Assembly: GCA_020634575.1 (NCBI GenBank)
Contig: JACKBM010000010.1
Coordinates: 62,001 to 126,000, forward strand
Reading direction: 5' to 3'
DNA: 64,000 nt
From: Ardenticatenales bacterium
Lineage (GTDB): Bacteria; Chloroflexota; Anaerolineae; Promineifilales; Promineifilaceae
The notes beneath the pieces are model-generated. The model ran no database searches. It saw only the letters and a program-made list of their open reading frames with translations, and was not told where the DNA came from. The position numbers and the translations under genes are program-made. Of the stretch, positions 1 to 8,415 are shown piece by piece (the stretch's first letter is position 1; the number at the start of each line of letters is the position of its first letter).

Positions 1-585
1 GGCATACAGGATCATGAGTTGGCGGTGGCCGCTTTCCAGCCACGGTTCGAGGGTCAGCAGGCGCATTGCCAGATTGAGGCCTTCGGCAAAATCGCCCTGG
101 TTAATGGCCAGCTCGACAAGCCGGGAGAGGGCCCGGACGACCTGATCACGCAGTTGCTCCCCGGTTGTGAGCACCCATTCCTCAAAGATGACGGCGTTGG
201 CAACCGTGAAGCCGGCCAGAAATTCGCCACGGTAAAGGTCGATGCCGGCGCGCCACTGGGCCGGGTCGTCGCTGGCCAGGAGGCGGGTCAGGTTGGCGAC
301 GTCGAGTTGGTGAAGGGCGGCGCTATTGAAAGCCAGCGTATCACCTTCAGCCAGTAGATAGCCATCCAACTGTTTACGCAGGCTGGAGAGGGTGGTGGTG
401 AGATTGCGCCGGGCTTTGGCAGCGTCCATCTCGCTCCAGAGGAGATCGAGCAGGGCGTCGCGACTATGAGGCTGGTTGGTGACGGCAAGGTAGAAGAGGA
501 GGGCGCGGGCTTTGGCGGTGTTGAGCGAGACGGCCGTCTCAGCCAGTTTGATCTCTGGTGTTCCCAACAGATTCAGAACGAGCAC
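1..585 (-). CDS. BTAD/SARP-type transcriptional activator, N-terminal part
   Basis: The reading frame is open from a GTG at 585 to the window edge, so only about the first 195 residues are present. The start reads VLVLNLLGTPEIKLAE, followed by a winged-helix stretch (TAKARALLFYLAVT, then LLDLLWSEM and RRNLTTTLSSLRKQL) typical of SARP/OmpR-like DNA-binding domains. Next come helices of the bacterial transcriptional activator (BTAD) domain (LYRGEFLAGF, then LVELAINQGDFAEGLNLAMRLL). The family binds direct repeats and activates transcription, often fused to an NB-ARC or TPR module that would lie outside the window. An ATG at 587 is in another frame and stops after four codons, so GTG is preferred. 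No strong ribosome binding site is visible. Its target is unknown; the divergent small genes are possible candidates. Confidence 0.8.
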   Translation of the reverse strand, partial: MLVLNLLGTPEIKLAETAVSLNTAKARALLFYLAVTNQPHSRDALLDLLWSEMDAAKARRNLTTTLSSLRKQLDGYLLAEGDTLAFNSAALHQLDVANLTRLLASDDPAQWRAGIDLYRGEFLAGFTVANAVIFEEWVLTTGEQLRDQVVRALSRLVELAINQGDFAEGLNLAMRLLTLEPWLESGHRQLMILYA

Positions 586-757
586 ATTTTAACCCCGCGT
601 TGCTGCTGACCGGCGCTTTATTTGCACCCGATTTGCAGTTCATTTGCACCGGCCGATTAAGTTTAGCACATCGATTCGGGAAACCGCAGACGATTCCCAT
701 TAACAAGAAAAATCCGACCTTTGCGGTTTCCCCCAAATAGCGCGAGGGAGTGTCCTG

Positions 758-1000
758 GTGAATACGGCAAGCGAGAGCGCTGACGATAGACGAGATCTGC
801 AGTTGAGCTACAGCGCTTACCTGCTGCGCTGCTGGCGTGAGAGCGGCCCACCCGGTGAGCCGCCGGCCTGGCGGTTTAGCCTGGAGGGCGTTCAGGATCG
901 GCAGCGTCATGGTTTTGCTGATCTGGAAGCGCTGCTGGCCTATCTGGCGCGTGTCACACAGGTGAATGGCGATCCGGCCGGTCCCCAGCAACACCCATAA
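758..1000 (+). CDS. small conserved-type protein of unknown function
   Basis: Encodes 80 residues from a GTG at 758 preceded by a GAGGGAG ribosome binding site. The middle holds a recognisable block (SYSAYLLRCWRESG, then AWRFSLEGVQ and HGFADLEALLAYL), the kind of short stand-alone domain often placed next to SARP-type regulators in Chloroflexota. That family link is recollection, not something the sequence proves. No signal peptide or membrane segment. It is divergent from the SARP-like gene at 585. Function unknown. Confidence 0.6.
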   Translation: MNTASESADDRRDLQLSYSAYLLRCWRESGPPGEPPAWRFSLEGVQDRQRHGFADLEALLAYLARVTQVNGDPAGPQQHP

Positions 1001-1072
1001 ATAGTCGAGAGGCGGCCCTCGTGAGGGTTCGGATTGCCGCCCTCGGACGAGATTGTGAGAGGAGCAAATCTG

Positions 1073-1516
1073 ATGATGAAAAACCTGGTCTGTCCTATTT
1101 CCAGTGAACGGATCAATGGCCATGTGGTGCGGCTGACCGGCCTGATGATGGCCACGTTGCTGGCCCTTTTTCTGCTGACAGGTGACCCGTCGTTCATCCT
1201 GGCAGCGCTGGTGGATTACATGGTCCGGGCCTTTACCGACCTGCCCTACAGCCCGGCCAGCTGGCTGGCGGCGCGAATCGTCGCGCTGTTTGGTTGGCCG
1301 CTGAAGCGTATCGACCGGGCGCCCAAGATTTTTGCGGCGCGAGTGGGCTGGCTGTTTGCGGCCACGGCAGCAGCGTTGGCCTTTATCTATCTGCCCGCCA
1401 GCCAGATCGTGGCGGCGACGCTGATGGGTTTTGCCCTGCTGGAATCTGTGCTGGATCTGTGTGTTGGCTGTCTGGTTTACACCTACATCGTCCAACCAAT
1501 CTGGGGCCAGGCCTGA
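1073..1516 (+). CDS. DUF4395-like small integral membrane protein
   Basis: About 147 residues from the ATG at 1073, chosen because AGAGGAG lies 8 bases upstream and the product then begins MMKNLVCPISSERIN, the usual start of DUF4395 proteins. The frame is open upstream, but those residues are not family-like. Hydrophobic segments follow: one near the start (GLMMATLLALFLL), a second in the FILAALVDYMV region, and two near the C-terminus (WLFAATAAALAFIYL and ATLMGFALLESVLDLCVGCLVYTYI). DUF4395 proteins carry conserved Cys near both ends, and CP and CVGC are present here. This could mean a redox or metal role, but the biochemical function is unknown. It is 28 bases upstream of a DUF302 gene, probably an operon. 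Confidence 0.75.
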   Translation: MMKNLVCPISSERINGHVVRLTGLMMATLLALFLLTGDPSFILAALVDYMVRAFTDLPYSPASWLAARIVALFGWPLKRIDRAPKIFAARVGWLFAATAAALAFIYLPASQIVAATLMGFALLESVLDLCVGCLVYTYIVQPIWGQA

Positions 1517-1544
1517 TTGTCAGCGCAGGAAAGGAGACATTTTG

Positions 1545-1958
1545 ATGAAAAACCACAAGTACGGCCTGAGTGCCGACCTGAATTTATCCTTCGAGGTTGC
1601 CGTGAACGCCATCACCGCGGCACTCAAAACGGAAGGGTTCGGCATCCTGACCGAGATCGACGTCCAGGCGACGTTAAAAAAGAAGCTCGATGTACCCTTC
1701 CGGCGCTATCTGATTCTGGGCGCCTGCAATCCGCCGCTGGCCTATGAGGCATTACAAAACGAGCGCGAGATCGGTCTGTTGATGCCTTGTAACGTCATCG
1801 TTTATGAAGACGACGCGGGGAAAACGGTGGTCTCAATCGCGGACCCGCAGGCGATGGTGGCCATCACCGGCGCCCCGGCGCTGGCGGCGATGGCTGACAA
1901 AGCCAGAAACAAGCTGGCCCGAGCGCTGGCAACATTGCCAGAGACGGCGCCTGCCTGA
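1545..1958 (+). CDS. DUF302 domain protein
   Basis: A 137-residue soluble protein starting at the ATG at 1545 with AAGGAG about 8 bases upstream. The body (SFEVAVNAITAALKTEGFG, TEIDVQATLKKKL, YLILGACNPPLAYEAL, GLLMPCNVIVYED) matches the DUF302 fold. That fold is often found beside DUF4395, thiol or sulfur-related proteins. The conserved GACNP and LLPC Cys positions are kept. The frame extends further upstream, but that part overlaps the DUF4395 gene and has no ribosome binding site. Function unresolved; co-transcription with the preceding gene is likely. Confidence 0.8.
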   Translation: MKNHKYGLSADLNLSFEVAVNAITAALKTEGFGILTEIDVQATLKKKLDVPFRRYLILGACNPPLAYEALQNEREIGLLMPCNVIVYEDDAGKTVVSIADPQAMVAITGAPALAAMADKARNKLARALATLPETAPA

Positions 1959-2060
1959 GGACTGGCGGCACAACTCGTCAGTTTATTGCCGCTGTTTTAC
2001 GCCCGAAGGCAGCCCCGCTTGTGCCGGGCTGCCTTTGGGTCAACTTGAAAAGGATTTACC

Positions 2061-3407
2061 ATGAAGAACTACTTTTTATTCGTGCTGCTCCTGTTTGGCC
2101 TGGCGGCCTGTACAGGGGCGGCGCCAGAAGAAGGGGCGGCCCCACCGATCGTCTACCTGCCTACCACGGCGCCGGTTGTGATTTCGCCCACACCGACTGC
2201 CAATGACCCGGCGACTGCTCTACCCGTCGTCACGCTGGCCACGGCAACAGCGCAACCACCCGCGGCGACGGCTGGGCCACCGACGGAGACGCCAATGCCG
2301 CCACCGGCTACGCCCCTCCCGACCACGGCACCGGCCGATCCGTCGCCCACGCGCATCCAGTTTGCGACCGGGGCCAGCTCGGCCACGATCAGCGGTCACC
2401 TGGCGGCTGGCGAATCAATCGAATACCTGGCCTGGGGCGCGGCGGGGCAATGGACCCACGTGGAGCTCACCTCCGCCGATAACGTGGCCAACTTCGCCTT
2501 TGTCGGCCAAAGCGACGGGCAGCCGTACAAGCGGCTGGAAAACGAGCACCGTTTCTGGGACGGCGCTCTGCCCATCAATCAGGATTACCTGATCCGCCTT
2601 CATACCCTGACGACGACCGAGTTCACGCTCATCTTAACAATCGAACCCCTGGACAGCATCGTGCAACCACTTTGGCCAGTGGTGGATGGGTTAACCGGCT
2701 TTCTGCTGGGTGGCTCGCACAACGGGGAATGGGTGGACCCTTTTGTGGCGTTGAAATCGTTGCAGGACGGGGCGCGCCCTTATCAGGTCTACACCGGCAA
2801 CGGTTTCTGGGGCACGGCTACTGGTCAGCCCCCTGCGATGCCGTGGGCTGGTCCCTGTGGCGGCACGCCGGTGGTGGCCTTCGCGCCCGGCCTGGACCTG
2901 ACCGGCGCCATCGCCATCGTCGCGCCCTGGGAGGCGGCCCCGCGCCAGCCGGAAGCGTTGTCGCCTGACAACGCCGAATACCAGAACGCGGTGGGTGAGC
3001 TTTTGGCGGCGCAGGGGATCGCTGAGCCCGTCATCGAACTGACGGCTGTCCAGCGCATTGACCTGGAGGGAGATGGTGTCGACGAGGTCCTGATTGTCGC
3101 CAACCATCTGACGGGTCTGGGGAATGGTCTGCCCGCGGCCAACGCTGGCGACTATTCGCTGGTCGCTTTGCGGCAGGTTGTCAATGGTGTCGTCCAGACA
3201 ACGTTGCTGGCCAGCAACATCTATCCAGAGGCGGCCGAGCTGGTTGATCCGGTTCAATACAACCTGTTGGCCCTGCTGGATCTGAATGGCAATGGCCAGC
3301 TGGAGATCGTGGTGGAAGGCTGGCAATACGAGGGCCGTTTTGTCATGGTCTTTGAACTGCTGAATGGCGCTGTCTCGCTGGCATTGACGGCGGGGTGCAG
3401 TCAGTAA
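2061..3407 (+). CDS. secreted lipoprotein with Pro/Thr-rich linker
   Basis: A 448-residue protein with a type II signal peptide (hydrophobic FLFVLLLFGLAAC, lipobox LAAC with Cys17). A long Ala/Pro/Thr-rich linker to about residue 95 follows, typical of Chloroflexota surface lipoproteins. The rest is a globular extracellular domain. A segment near residues 330-410 (DLEGDGVDEVLIVANH and DLNGNGQLEIVVEG) resembles FG-GAP/VCBS-like Ca-binding beta-propeller blades. The start has an AAAAGGA site upstream. No enzyme motif recognised. The gene stands alone and ends just before a perfect 32-bp palindrome. Confidence 0.75.
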   Translation: MKNYFLFVLLLFGLAACTGAAPEEGAAPPIVYLPTTAPVVISPTPTANDPATALPVVTLATATAQPPAATAGPPTETPMPPPATPLPTTAPADPSPTRIQFATGASSATISGHLAAGESIEYLAWGAAGQWTHVELTSADNVANFAFVGQSDGQPYKRLENEHRFWDGALPINQDYLIRLHTLTTTEFTLILTIEPLDSIVQPLWPVVDGLTGFLLGGSHNGEWVDPFVALKSLQDGARPYQVYTGNGFWGTATGQPPAMPWAGPCGGTPVVAFAPGLDLTGAIAIVAPWEAAPRQPEALSPDNAEYQNAVGELLAAQGIAEPVIELTAVQRIDLEGDGVDEVLIVANHLTGLGNGLPAANAGDYSLVALRQVVNGVVQTTLLASNIYPEAAELVDPVQYNLLALLDLNGNGQLEIVVEGWQYEGRFVMVFELLNGAVSLALTAGCSQ

Positions 3408-3422
3408 GCAGCGGGCATAACG

Positions 3423-3454
3423 AGGGGAAGGGGACCGGCCGGTCCCCTTCCCCT
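3423..3454. terminator. perfect 32-bp palindrome, probable terminator
   Basis: Both halves are exact reverse complements: left half AGGGGAAGGGGACCGG, right half CCGGTCCCCTTCCCCT. It sits 15 bases after the lipoprotein stop codon. No T-tract follows, so intrinsic termination would be weak. The centre is the ACCGGCCGGT palindrome that recurs throughout the window. Confidence 0.5.
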
Positions 3455-3566
3455 GATGACGTCAATTGACACATTCGCCCGCGTTCTCGTCTACATCCTG
3501 GCAACCGCGAGCAGTCACAAGTGATAACCAGGCCTTGGCAACGAGCCTGAGGTATGCCGGATCAAA

Positions 3567-5495
3567 ATGAAAAAAACAACCGAAAATCTACCTTTGTCAG
3601 CAAAAGCAAACACGACCCGGGCAGATGCTGCCGGGAACAAAGAGCCACAAATTTCGGCCAGAACACCCTCGTTGACCCATCTGCGCGAAGCGGGCGTGCC
3701 ACACTCGCCGGACACAGTTCTGCGCAGTCAACGACAGCTTGGGAACAAGACAACCACACAGCTTCTGCAAGATCGCCAGCAGGCGGCGGCGAGTGAGGCC
3801 AACACGGCAACGCCCAAGACGACTGGTCCATCATTACATACTAATGGCCCGTTGGCGGGGCTGCAGCGCTTTGATGCCAAAGAGCACAAAAAAATGGGTG
3901 ACAGGGGCAGCGGGAAGAAGCAAGTAGCCCTGGCGCCAGACTATGTCCTTTCCTATGGTGATGTCGTCGCTATGGCCGGGGATCATTTTGCCAGCATTGC
4001 CCAAATGCGCCAGTTTGCCAGGAAAAAGAGCGGCAAGGAGAGTCGCGGTGAAATCGAATATGTACGAGAGTGGAAGCTAAAACAGCGAGGTCGCCAGTAT
4101 GATCCTGAGGCCAAAAAAGCGGCTACGGAGCGATATTATGCGCTGGCGGCCAAAAATCGCAGTCACTTTGTTAATCCGGATGAAAAGGACGCGGATCGCA
4201 CCCTTGGCGAAAAGGCCACAGATTACACGTTGGAACGAGGGGGAGCGGGCGAGGCGATCCCCATACCCGCGAATGCGGTTGCCGGCTATCACAGCAATCA
4301 CGTCATCGCCATTCGCGAGGCGGTGAAAGCGGGAGCGGCGGGCGAATCTATCCAGAATGCCCTGGCGGCTGATGCCTTTGCCAGCCACTTCCTGACCGAC
4401 GCCTTTTCGGCCGGCCATGTGCGAGTGCCGCGGGCCGCTGCGCAGACTTATTGGAATGCCAAAGTGCCGTTGTTCTTTCACAATCTGCAAGGTTTTATGG
4501 CTGAAAAAATCGCCGAGGAACTGCGCAAGACGAATGCCAAAGCCTCCATTGATTGGTTTCCCGATATCAAATACAAGCACCTCAGTGAGCAGATGGTTTA
4601 CGAGAAAGCTTTGGCGAAGATTCGCAAAGCCCTGAGTAATATGGGCCGAGTGGACTTTGGCGACCTCGTCGGATTGGCGCTTCATGACTGGGATAACGTA
4701 GCGGGGATCGAAGCCACCAGCGATGGCAAAGATGTCAGCCTGAAAGGGGATGGTCAAGCGAAGAAGCAAGATGAAGAGAAGTTGGCCATTAAAGCGGTAG
4801 CGCGGAGCGTTGCTGAGATTGAAAAGGCTTATGCGCTGGGCCAAAAGGGTGAGCGTGGCCAGGTGGAAAAGAAATTGCGCGGTAAAGATGGTCTATTTGC
4901 TGCCGAGCGGATGATACCTGTCGCCAAAGAGGATGATGCCCTGACCGGCACGCAGCCCAATAAATCTATCCCCTGGAAATTCAATTCGCCGTTTACCCTG
5001 TTTAAGGAAGCGCGTTTCAAAGCAGCGCTGGCTGTTTTTGCCAGAGAGAAGGCAAATGAAGTCAAGAATGTTGCCGCCAGTTTCGACAAAGCCCAGCAGG
5101 ATGCCATGAGAAATGGGATCATTCGACCGCTGCTCAAGAATCCCACCCGTATCATCAAACAGATTATTAACTGGACACCGCAGACCGGTGGTGGTGTTGG
5201 TGGCCATGATACGGATGATAACGCTCAAGATTATTATCGTGTGGCAGCACGCACAGCCGGAGGACTCGCCTCCCTGACGGTTATCCAGCGCATTCGCCTG
5301 ATTCGAGATTTGGATGCCGGGTTTGTCACCTTTGAGTCTGAAGAGGAAGCCATCTGGGACATCCTCAACAGCGCCAGCGACGCCAGTGCGCGCCAGGTTA
5401 TCAAGAAAGTGGGCTGGGACAAAATCGCCGGTATGTTGAGCGGCGCCGAAGATCGCAAGTTTCGGCAGCGTTTTCCGCGCCAAAGTTATCGCTGA
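3567..5495 (+). CDS. zinc phospholipase C/P1 nuclease-like protein with eCIS-cargo-type leader
   Basis: Encodes 642 residues. Residues 1-70 are disordered and polar and end in VLRSQRQLGNKTTTQLLQ, a form of the LQRxxGNxxxxxLLQ leader seen in cargo of extracellular contractile injection systems. A globular domain follows from about residue 95. It has EHKKMGD (106-112), SYGDVVAMAGDHF (129-141), His200, His242, His245, and ASHFLTDAFSAGH, in which His274-x3-Asp278-x5-His284 has the spacing of the zinc ligands of nuclease P1 and phospholipase C. The C-terminal about 70 residues (LTVIQRIRLIRDL, EEEAIWDILNSA, then GWDKIAGMLSG) form the helical module common at the end of such cargo. Predicted role: a zinc phosphodiesterase or lipase delivered outside the cell. 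No injection-system structural genes are in the window. There is no signal peptide. Confidence 0.7.
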   Translation: MKKTTENLPLSAKANTTRADAAGNKEPQISARTPSLTHLREAGVPHSPDTVLRSQRQLGNKTTTQLLQDRQQAAASEANTATPKTTGPSLHTNGPLAGLQRFDAKEHKKMGDRGSGKKQVALAPDYVLSYGDVVAMAGDHFASIAQMRQFARKKSGKESRGEIEYVREWKLKQRGRQYDPEAKKAATERYYALAAKNRSHFVNPDEKDADRTLGEKATDYTLERGGAGEAIPIPANAVAGYHSNHVIAIREAVKAGAAGESIQNALAADAFASHFLTDAFSAGHVRVPRAAAQTYWNAKVPLFFHNLQGFMAEKIAEELRKTNAKASIDWFPDIKYKHLSEQMVYEKALAKIRKALSNMGRVDFGDLVGLALHDWDNVAGIEATSDGKDVSLKGDGQAKKQDEEKLAIKAVARSVAEIEKAYALGQKGERGQVEKKLRGKDGLFAAERMIPVAKEDDALTGTQPNKSIPWKFNSPFTLFKEARFKAALAVFAREKANEVKNVAASFDKAQQDAMRNGIIRPLLKNPTRIIKQIINWTPQTGGGVGGHDTDDNAQDYYRVAARTAGGLASLTVIQRIRLIRDLDAGFVTFESEEEAIWDILNSASDASARQVIKKVGWDKIAGMLSGAEDRKFRQRFPRQSYR

Positions 5496-5777
5496 GGGCC
5501 AGGGTGCGATCATTCGGCGCTGTCTCCCTTTGGCGTCGTTAGAATTCCTGTCAGAATGATCCGGTATCCTCCCAGGCAGGGGGCCAACAGTCTACTGGCA
5601 AGAACGGCGCTTCAAGCATCGTTCGTAGATGGTAGTCGGACTGCAGCGCCATGCCTGATTCCTCACCGTCAGAATCATCATCAGAAAGATTCCCTAAGCT
5701 CAAAGTTGAGAAGAGTAAGCAGCGCACAACAGGCGCCCGCCTGGGTGCGTTGTCTGAGAGCAAGAAGGGACAATTTG

Positions 5778-6032
5778 ATGAAATCATTGCAGCTGACAGA
5801 TGTCGAGCGCGACATTCTGCAGATCCTGGCGGAATGGGCCTACCGGTTGGAGCCATTTGTGACGCGCCAGGTGTTACTGAGGGAGATACAGGTCAGCGAA
5901 ACTGAGCTGGATGCGGCCATAGGCCGGCTACTGGCTGTGGAATACGTTGAGCAGACCCATGATGAGGTGGCGAATCTGTTTATTACCGCCGAGGGCTGGC
6001 AACGCGTGGATATGCTGAACAGGTCGGCCTGA
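5778..6032 (+). CDS. small winged-helix-like protein
   Basis: 84 residues from the ATG at 5778, preceded by AAGAAGGGA. The frame is open further upstream, but those residues are low quality and lack a ribosome binding site. Predicted helices VERDILQILAEWAY, VTRQVLLREIQ, ETELDAAIGRLLAVEYV, then a strand pair (ANLFITAEGWQRVDML), resemble a compact winged-helix DNA-binding or adaptor domain. It lies between the two LQR..GN proteins and may belong to the same locus. The 282 bases upstream hold no convincing gene. Confidence 0.55.
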   Translation: MKSLQLTDVERDILQILAEWAYRLEPFVTRQVLLREIQVSETELDAAIGRLLAVEYVEQTHDEVANLFITAEGWQRVDMLNRSA

Positions 6033-6133
6033 TCCTGGATCATCAAGCCACACGGCAGACCGCAGAGCCGGCGACCCGAACACCGCGGCTGCCGGCAAAT
6101 ACCTTAACCCCCTAACAAACAAATTGACGATTC

Positions 6134-6358
6134 TCAGGAGTAAAGCGTCTTGTCCTGCCCGTCTTCACTGTCGGTAACATGGAAGCCGTAGCGCTCCATT
6201 TTGCTTTTGGGATGGCGCTGGAGCAGGTTCGTGACGGCTCGGTTACCGATGGTCCGCTGTAATTGAATTAGTGGGTGTGTGGCTTGATGGCTATCTTTGG
6301 GGCGGGCACGGACGGCATTCTCTTTGTTCTCAGGAAGCTGGTTTGCTTTTGCTTTCAA
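6134..6358 (-). CDS. small protein with LQRTIGNRAV leader motif
   Basis: A 74-residue minus-strand product from a TTG at 6358, chosen because GGAGGA lies 6 bases upstream. A further in-frame TTG at 6412 has no such site. The N-terminal 30 residues are polar and disordered. The core is IQLQRTIGNRAVTNLLQRH, a near-consensus copy of the LQRTIGN leader seen in proteins associated with extracellular contractile injection systems, followed by a short tail of about 25 residues. It resembles the leader of the convergent 642-residue protein. It could be a leader-only peptide, a truncated remnant of a larger cargo, or a small effector. The stop codon is clear and no frame continuation was seen. Confidence 0.55.
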   Translation of the reverse strand: MKAKANQLPENKENAVRARPKDSHQATHPLIQLQRTIGNRAVTNLLQRHPKSKMERYGFHVTDSEDGQDKTLYS

Positions 6359-6768
6359 AGGTGCATCCTCCGGCAAGCATGACTGCTGGTAATTCCGGTC
6401 AGTATAACACAACTGAAAAGGTGGAAGCTGGCTGGGCCAACAAATTTTGAAGGTAAAGGCGATACTGTCAGGTACGGCGCTGGTTATCTCTGCTGGCGCT
6501 GGGTCTAAGTAGTACCAGACGCCTATTTGGAATAAGACCCGGGTCCCTAAAATAGGAACTAGCTCCTATCCACTGTTCCCCGCAAAGGACCGCAGGAGCT
6601 TCCCCCACGAGGCGGCCTCCCCACCAGGTCGCCTTCTTTTTTTGCTGACCGACCGGTACCAAGTTCCCATCAACTACGAGCAGAATGCGATTACAATGCC
6701 TGCAGAGGTGCTACCTCGTGGGGTGGGATGATCCCGCAAACAGCATAAATATGTTGAGGGACGCAAAA

Positions 6769-6798
6769 GGGCAATCGCATTGGTGATTGCCCTTTTTG
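6769..6798 (+). terminator. rho-independent terminator
   Basis: Stem GGGCAATCGC / GTGATTGCCC (one G-T pair) with a 4-base loop, followed by TTTTTG. No coding frame reads into it on the plus strand, so it may end a small RNA. Confidence 0.7.
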
Positions 6799-6886
6799 TT
6801 GTGGGAGCAGAAAAAACTCGTTTGTATCGGGCTTGCGGGCAGCAGGCACACTGCGTAAGTGGGATTAAGTTTTTGCCCAGGGGGGC

Positions 6887-6915
6887 TTGTGATGGTCTGG
6901 CTTACCTTTTATAAT
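6887..6915 (+). promoter_or_regulatory. sigma70-type promoter upstream of signal peptidase
   Basis: TTGTGA at 6887-6892 and a perfect TATAAT at 6910-6915 with a 17-base spacer. Transcription would begin near 6922, about 55 bases before the TTG start of the signal peptidase gene. Confidence 0.6.
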
Positions 6916-6976
6916 CCGTGATGATGTGGGTCTGGTGGTAAGCCATCGGACCACTTTTAGCTGACGAGTCAATCAT

Positions 6977-7591
6977 TTGTTATCCTCTGAAGATCATTCC
7001 CCGACCGCTATTCCGGCCGAATCCATACGCGACGACGAAAAAATGCCGGCGCCGGAAGTGCCCATCAGCTACGTCATCCGTGATATTGTTGAGACCATCG
7101 TCCTGACGTTGTTGGCGTTCTGGCTGGCGCAGTCGGTCATCCAGGGCTTCCGGGTGACGGGGCCGAGTATGACGCCGACGCTGCTGGATGGTCAGTTCCT
7201 CTTCGTCAACAAGCTGGGTTATTTCCTTGAAGCGCCGGAGCGGGGTGACATCATCGTCTTTTGGCCGCCCTATGAGAGTGAGGACCGGCTAATCAAGCGG
7301 GTTATCGGTATTCCTGGCGATGAAGTGGCGGTCCATGATCAGCATGTTTTTGTCAACGGCGTGGAGCTGGACGAGCCCTACATCAATGCGGATCCCAGTT
7401 ATTCCGGGGAGTGGCATGTGCCCGAGGGTGAATTTTTTGTGCTCGGGGATAACCGTAACAGCTCCTATGATGGCCACAACTGGACATCCTTTGTGCCCAG
7501 AGATAATATTGTTGGCAAAGCGGCGATCATTTACTGGCCGGTACCCAATTGGGGACTGGCCCCCCATGTGCCCATCCTGGCTGACAACTGA
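6977..7591 (+). CDS. lepB: signal peptidase I
   Basis: A 204-residue S26 family protease that removes signal peptides at the outer face of the cytoplasmic membrane. There is one N-terminal membrane segment (about residues 36-56), then the catalytic Ser64 in GPSMTPTL, Lys107 in RLIKRVIGIPGDEV, and the conserved GDNRNSSYD box at 157-165. Length fits single-anchor Gram-positive-type or Chloroflexota enzymes. The start is uncertain: TTG at 6977 gives a 35-residue cytoplasmic tail, and ATG at 7043 would also keep the anchor; neither has a clear ribosome binding site. It precedes the microcompartment genes but is separated from them by a repeat cluster, so a functional link is not implied. Confidence 0.93.
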   Translation: MLSSEDHSPTAIPAESIRDDEKMPAPEVPISYVIRDIVETIVLTLLAFWLAQSVIQGFRVTGPSMTPTLLDGQFLFVNKLGYFLEAPERGDIIVFWPPYESEDRLIKRVIGIPGDEVAVHDQHVFVNGVELDEPYINADPSYSGEWHVPEGEFFVLGDNRNSSYDGHNWTSFVPRDNIVGKAAIIYWPVPNWGLAPHVPILADN

Positions 7592-7680
7592 CCCTTCGCT
7601 GCGCTCAGGGTGACAGGCACCTCGCTGCGCTCGGTGTGACGCCTCGCTGTGCTCGGCGTGACAGGCGTGACAGGCGGGTG
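7588..7680. repeat. cluster of short dispersed-type repeats (CTTCGCTGCGCTCAGGGTGACA family)
   Basis: Three degenerate copies of a roughly 25-base unit with a CTTCGCTGCGCTC core and GTGACA end, beginning at the stop codon of the signal peptidase gene. Such units are widespread short interspersed repeats in bacterial intergenic DNA. They fill the gap to the microcompartment operon. Confidence 0.6.
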
Positions 7681-7716
7681 AGTAGGGCAATTGCCGCTAT
7701 AACTGGGAACGGTCCA

Positions 7717-8415
7717 ATGGATCCTGATGAGTTGGAAAAGATGGTGCGCAAGGTGGTGGCCCGGACTTTGGGGCAGCGTTCTGGTCGCCTGATTGTTGAT
7801 GAAGAACTGATTCGGACCTTGCCCGCCGGGCAGCCGTATGAGGTACCGGCCGGTGCCCTCGTCACCCCCCTGGCTCGCCAGGCCGCCCTCGAGCTGCAAA
7901 TTAAACTGATTGAAGGTAATTCTACGCCGGGCCCCAAAGCTGGCGCCGCTTTACCTGGCGCGCAGACGGTCGCCATCGGCGCCGACCACGGCGGCTTCAA
8001 ACTCAAGGAACTCCTCAAAAAACAACTGGCTGACGCCCACTACAAAGTAGTTGATTGCGGCACCCATTCTACCGACGCGGTTGATTATCCTGACCAGGCG
8101 TATGCGGTCGCTCGCCTGGTGGCGGATGGGACGGCCTGGCGGGGCATCATCATTGATGGCGCCGGCATCGGCAGTTGTATGGCCGCCAACAAGGTGCCGG
8201 GCGTTAGGGCGGCGATGTGTTACGATCAGGCAACCGCCGTCAACAGTCGCGAGCATAACAACGCCAATGTCCTGACCCTCGGGGCCGGGCTCATTGGCGA
8301 TAACCTGGCCAAGGCGATCGTGACGACCTGGCTGAGCACCGAGTTTGGCGGCGGCCGTCACGGGCGGCGGGTGGATAAGATTGACGCCATCGAAAGGCGG
8401 TATACGAAGCGATGA
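7717..8415 (+). CDS. rpiB: RpiB/LacA-family sugar-phosphate isomerase with encapsulation peptide
   Basis: 232 residues from the ATG at 7717. Residues 1-19 ([19 protein letters not shown]) form an amphipathic helix like microcompartment encapsulation peptides, followed by a flexible linker to about residue 83. The rest is a full RpiB domain: [14 protein letters not shown] (87-100), [31 protein letters not shown] (147-165), HNNAN (180-184) and the C-terminal [11 protein letters not shown]. The enzyme interconverts ribose 5-phosphate and ribulose 5-phosphate. The extra N-terminal 83 residues are absent from housekeeping RpiB. It overlaps the next gene (ATGA) and is the first gene of the microcompartment locus, where it probably works in the lumen. 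A frame upstream of the ATG reads through repeats and is unlikely to be translated. Confidence 0.93.
   Translation: MDPDELEKMVRKVVARTLGQRSGRLIVDEELIRTLPAGQPYEVPAGALVTPLARQAALELQIKLIEGNSTPGPKAGAALPGAQTVAIGADHGGFKLKELLKKQLADAHYKVVDCGTHSTDAVDYPDQAYAVARLVADGTAWRGIIIDGAGIGSCMAANKVPGVRAAMCYDQATAVNSREHNNANVLTLGAGLIGDNLAKAIVTTWLSTEFGGGRHGRRVDKIDAIERRYTKR

Larger units (their letters stand above)
6359..6976. other. 618-bp intergenic region, possible structured RNA
   Basis: No convincing gene. It contains a G/C-rich stretch with several short inverted segments (about 6520-6650), a terminator at 6769-6798 not preceded by any coding frame, and the promoter of the signal peptidase gene near the right end. 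A short non-coding RNA ending at the terminator is possible. I could not match it to 6S, tmRNA, RNase P or SRP RNA signatures. Confidence 0.35.

Noticed and set aside
539..1495. Large minus-strand coding frame
   Set aside because: It runs antisense to the small plus-strand genes with recognisable families, and its product is Arg/Gln-rich without domain features.
6468..6662. 64-residue minus-strand gene
   Set aside because: No ribosome binding site and no family; sequence looks like structured non-coding DNA.
6480..6800. 6S RNA, RNase P or SRP RNA
   Set aside because: None of the conserved elements of these RNAs was found on either strand.
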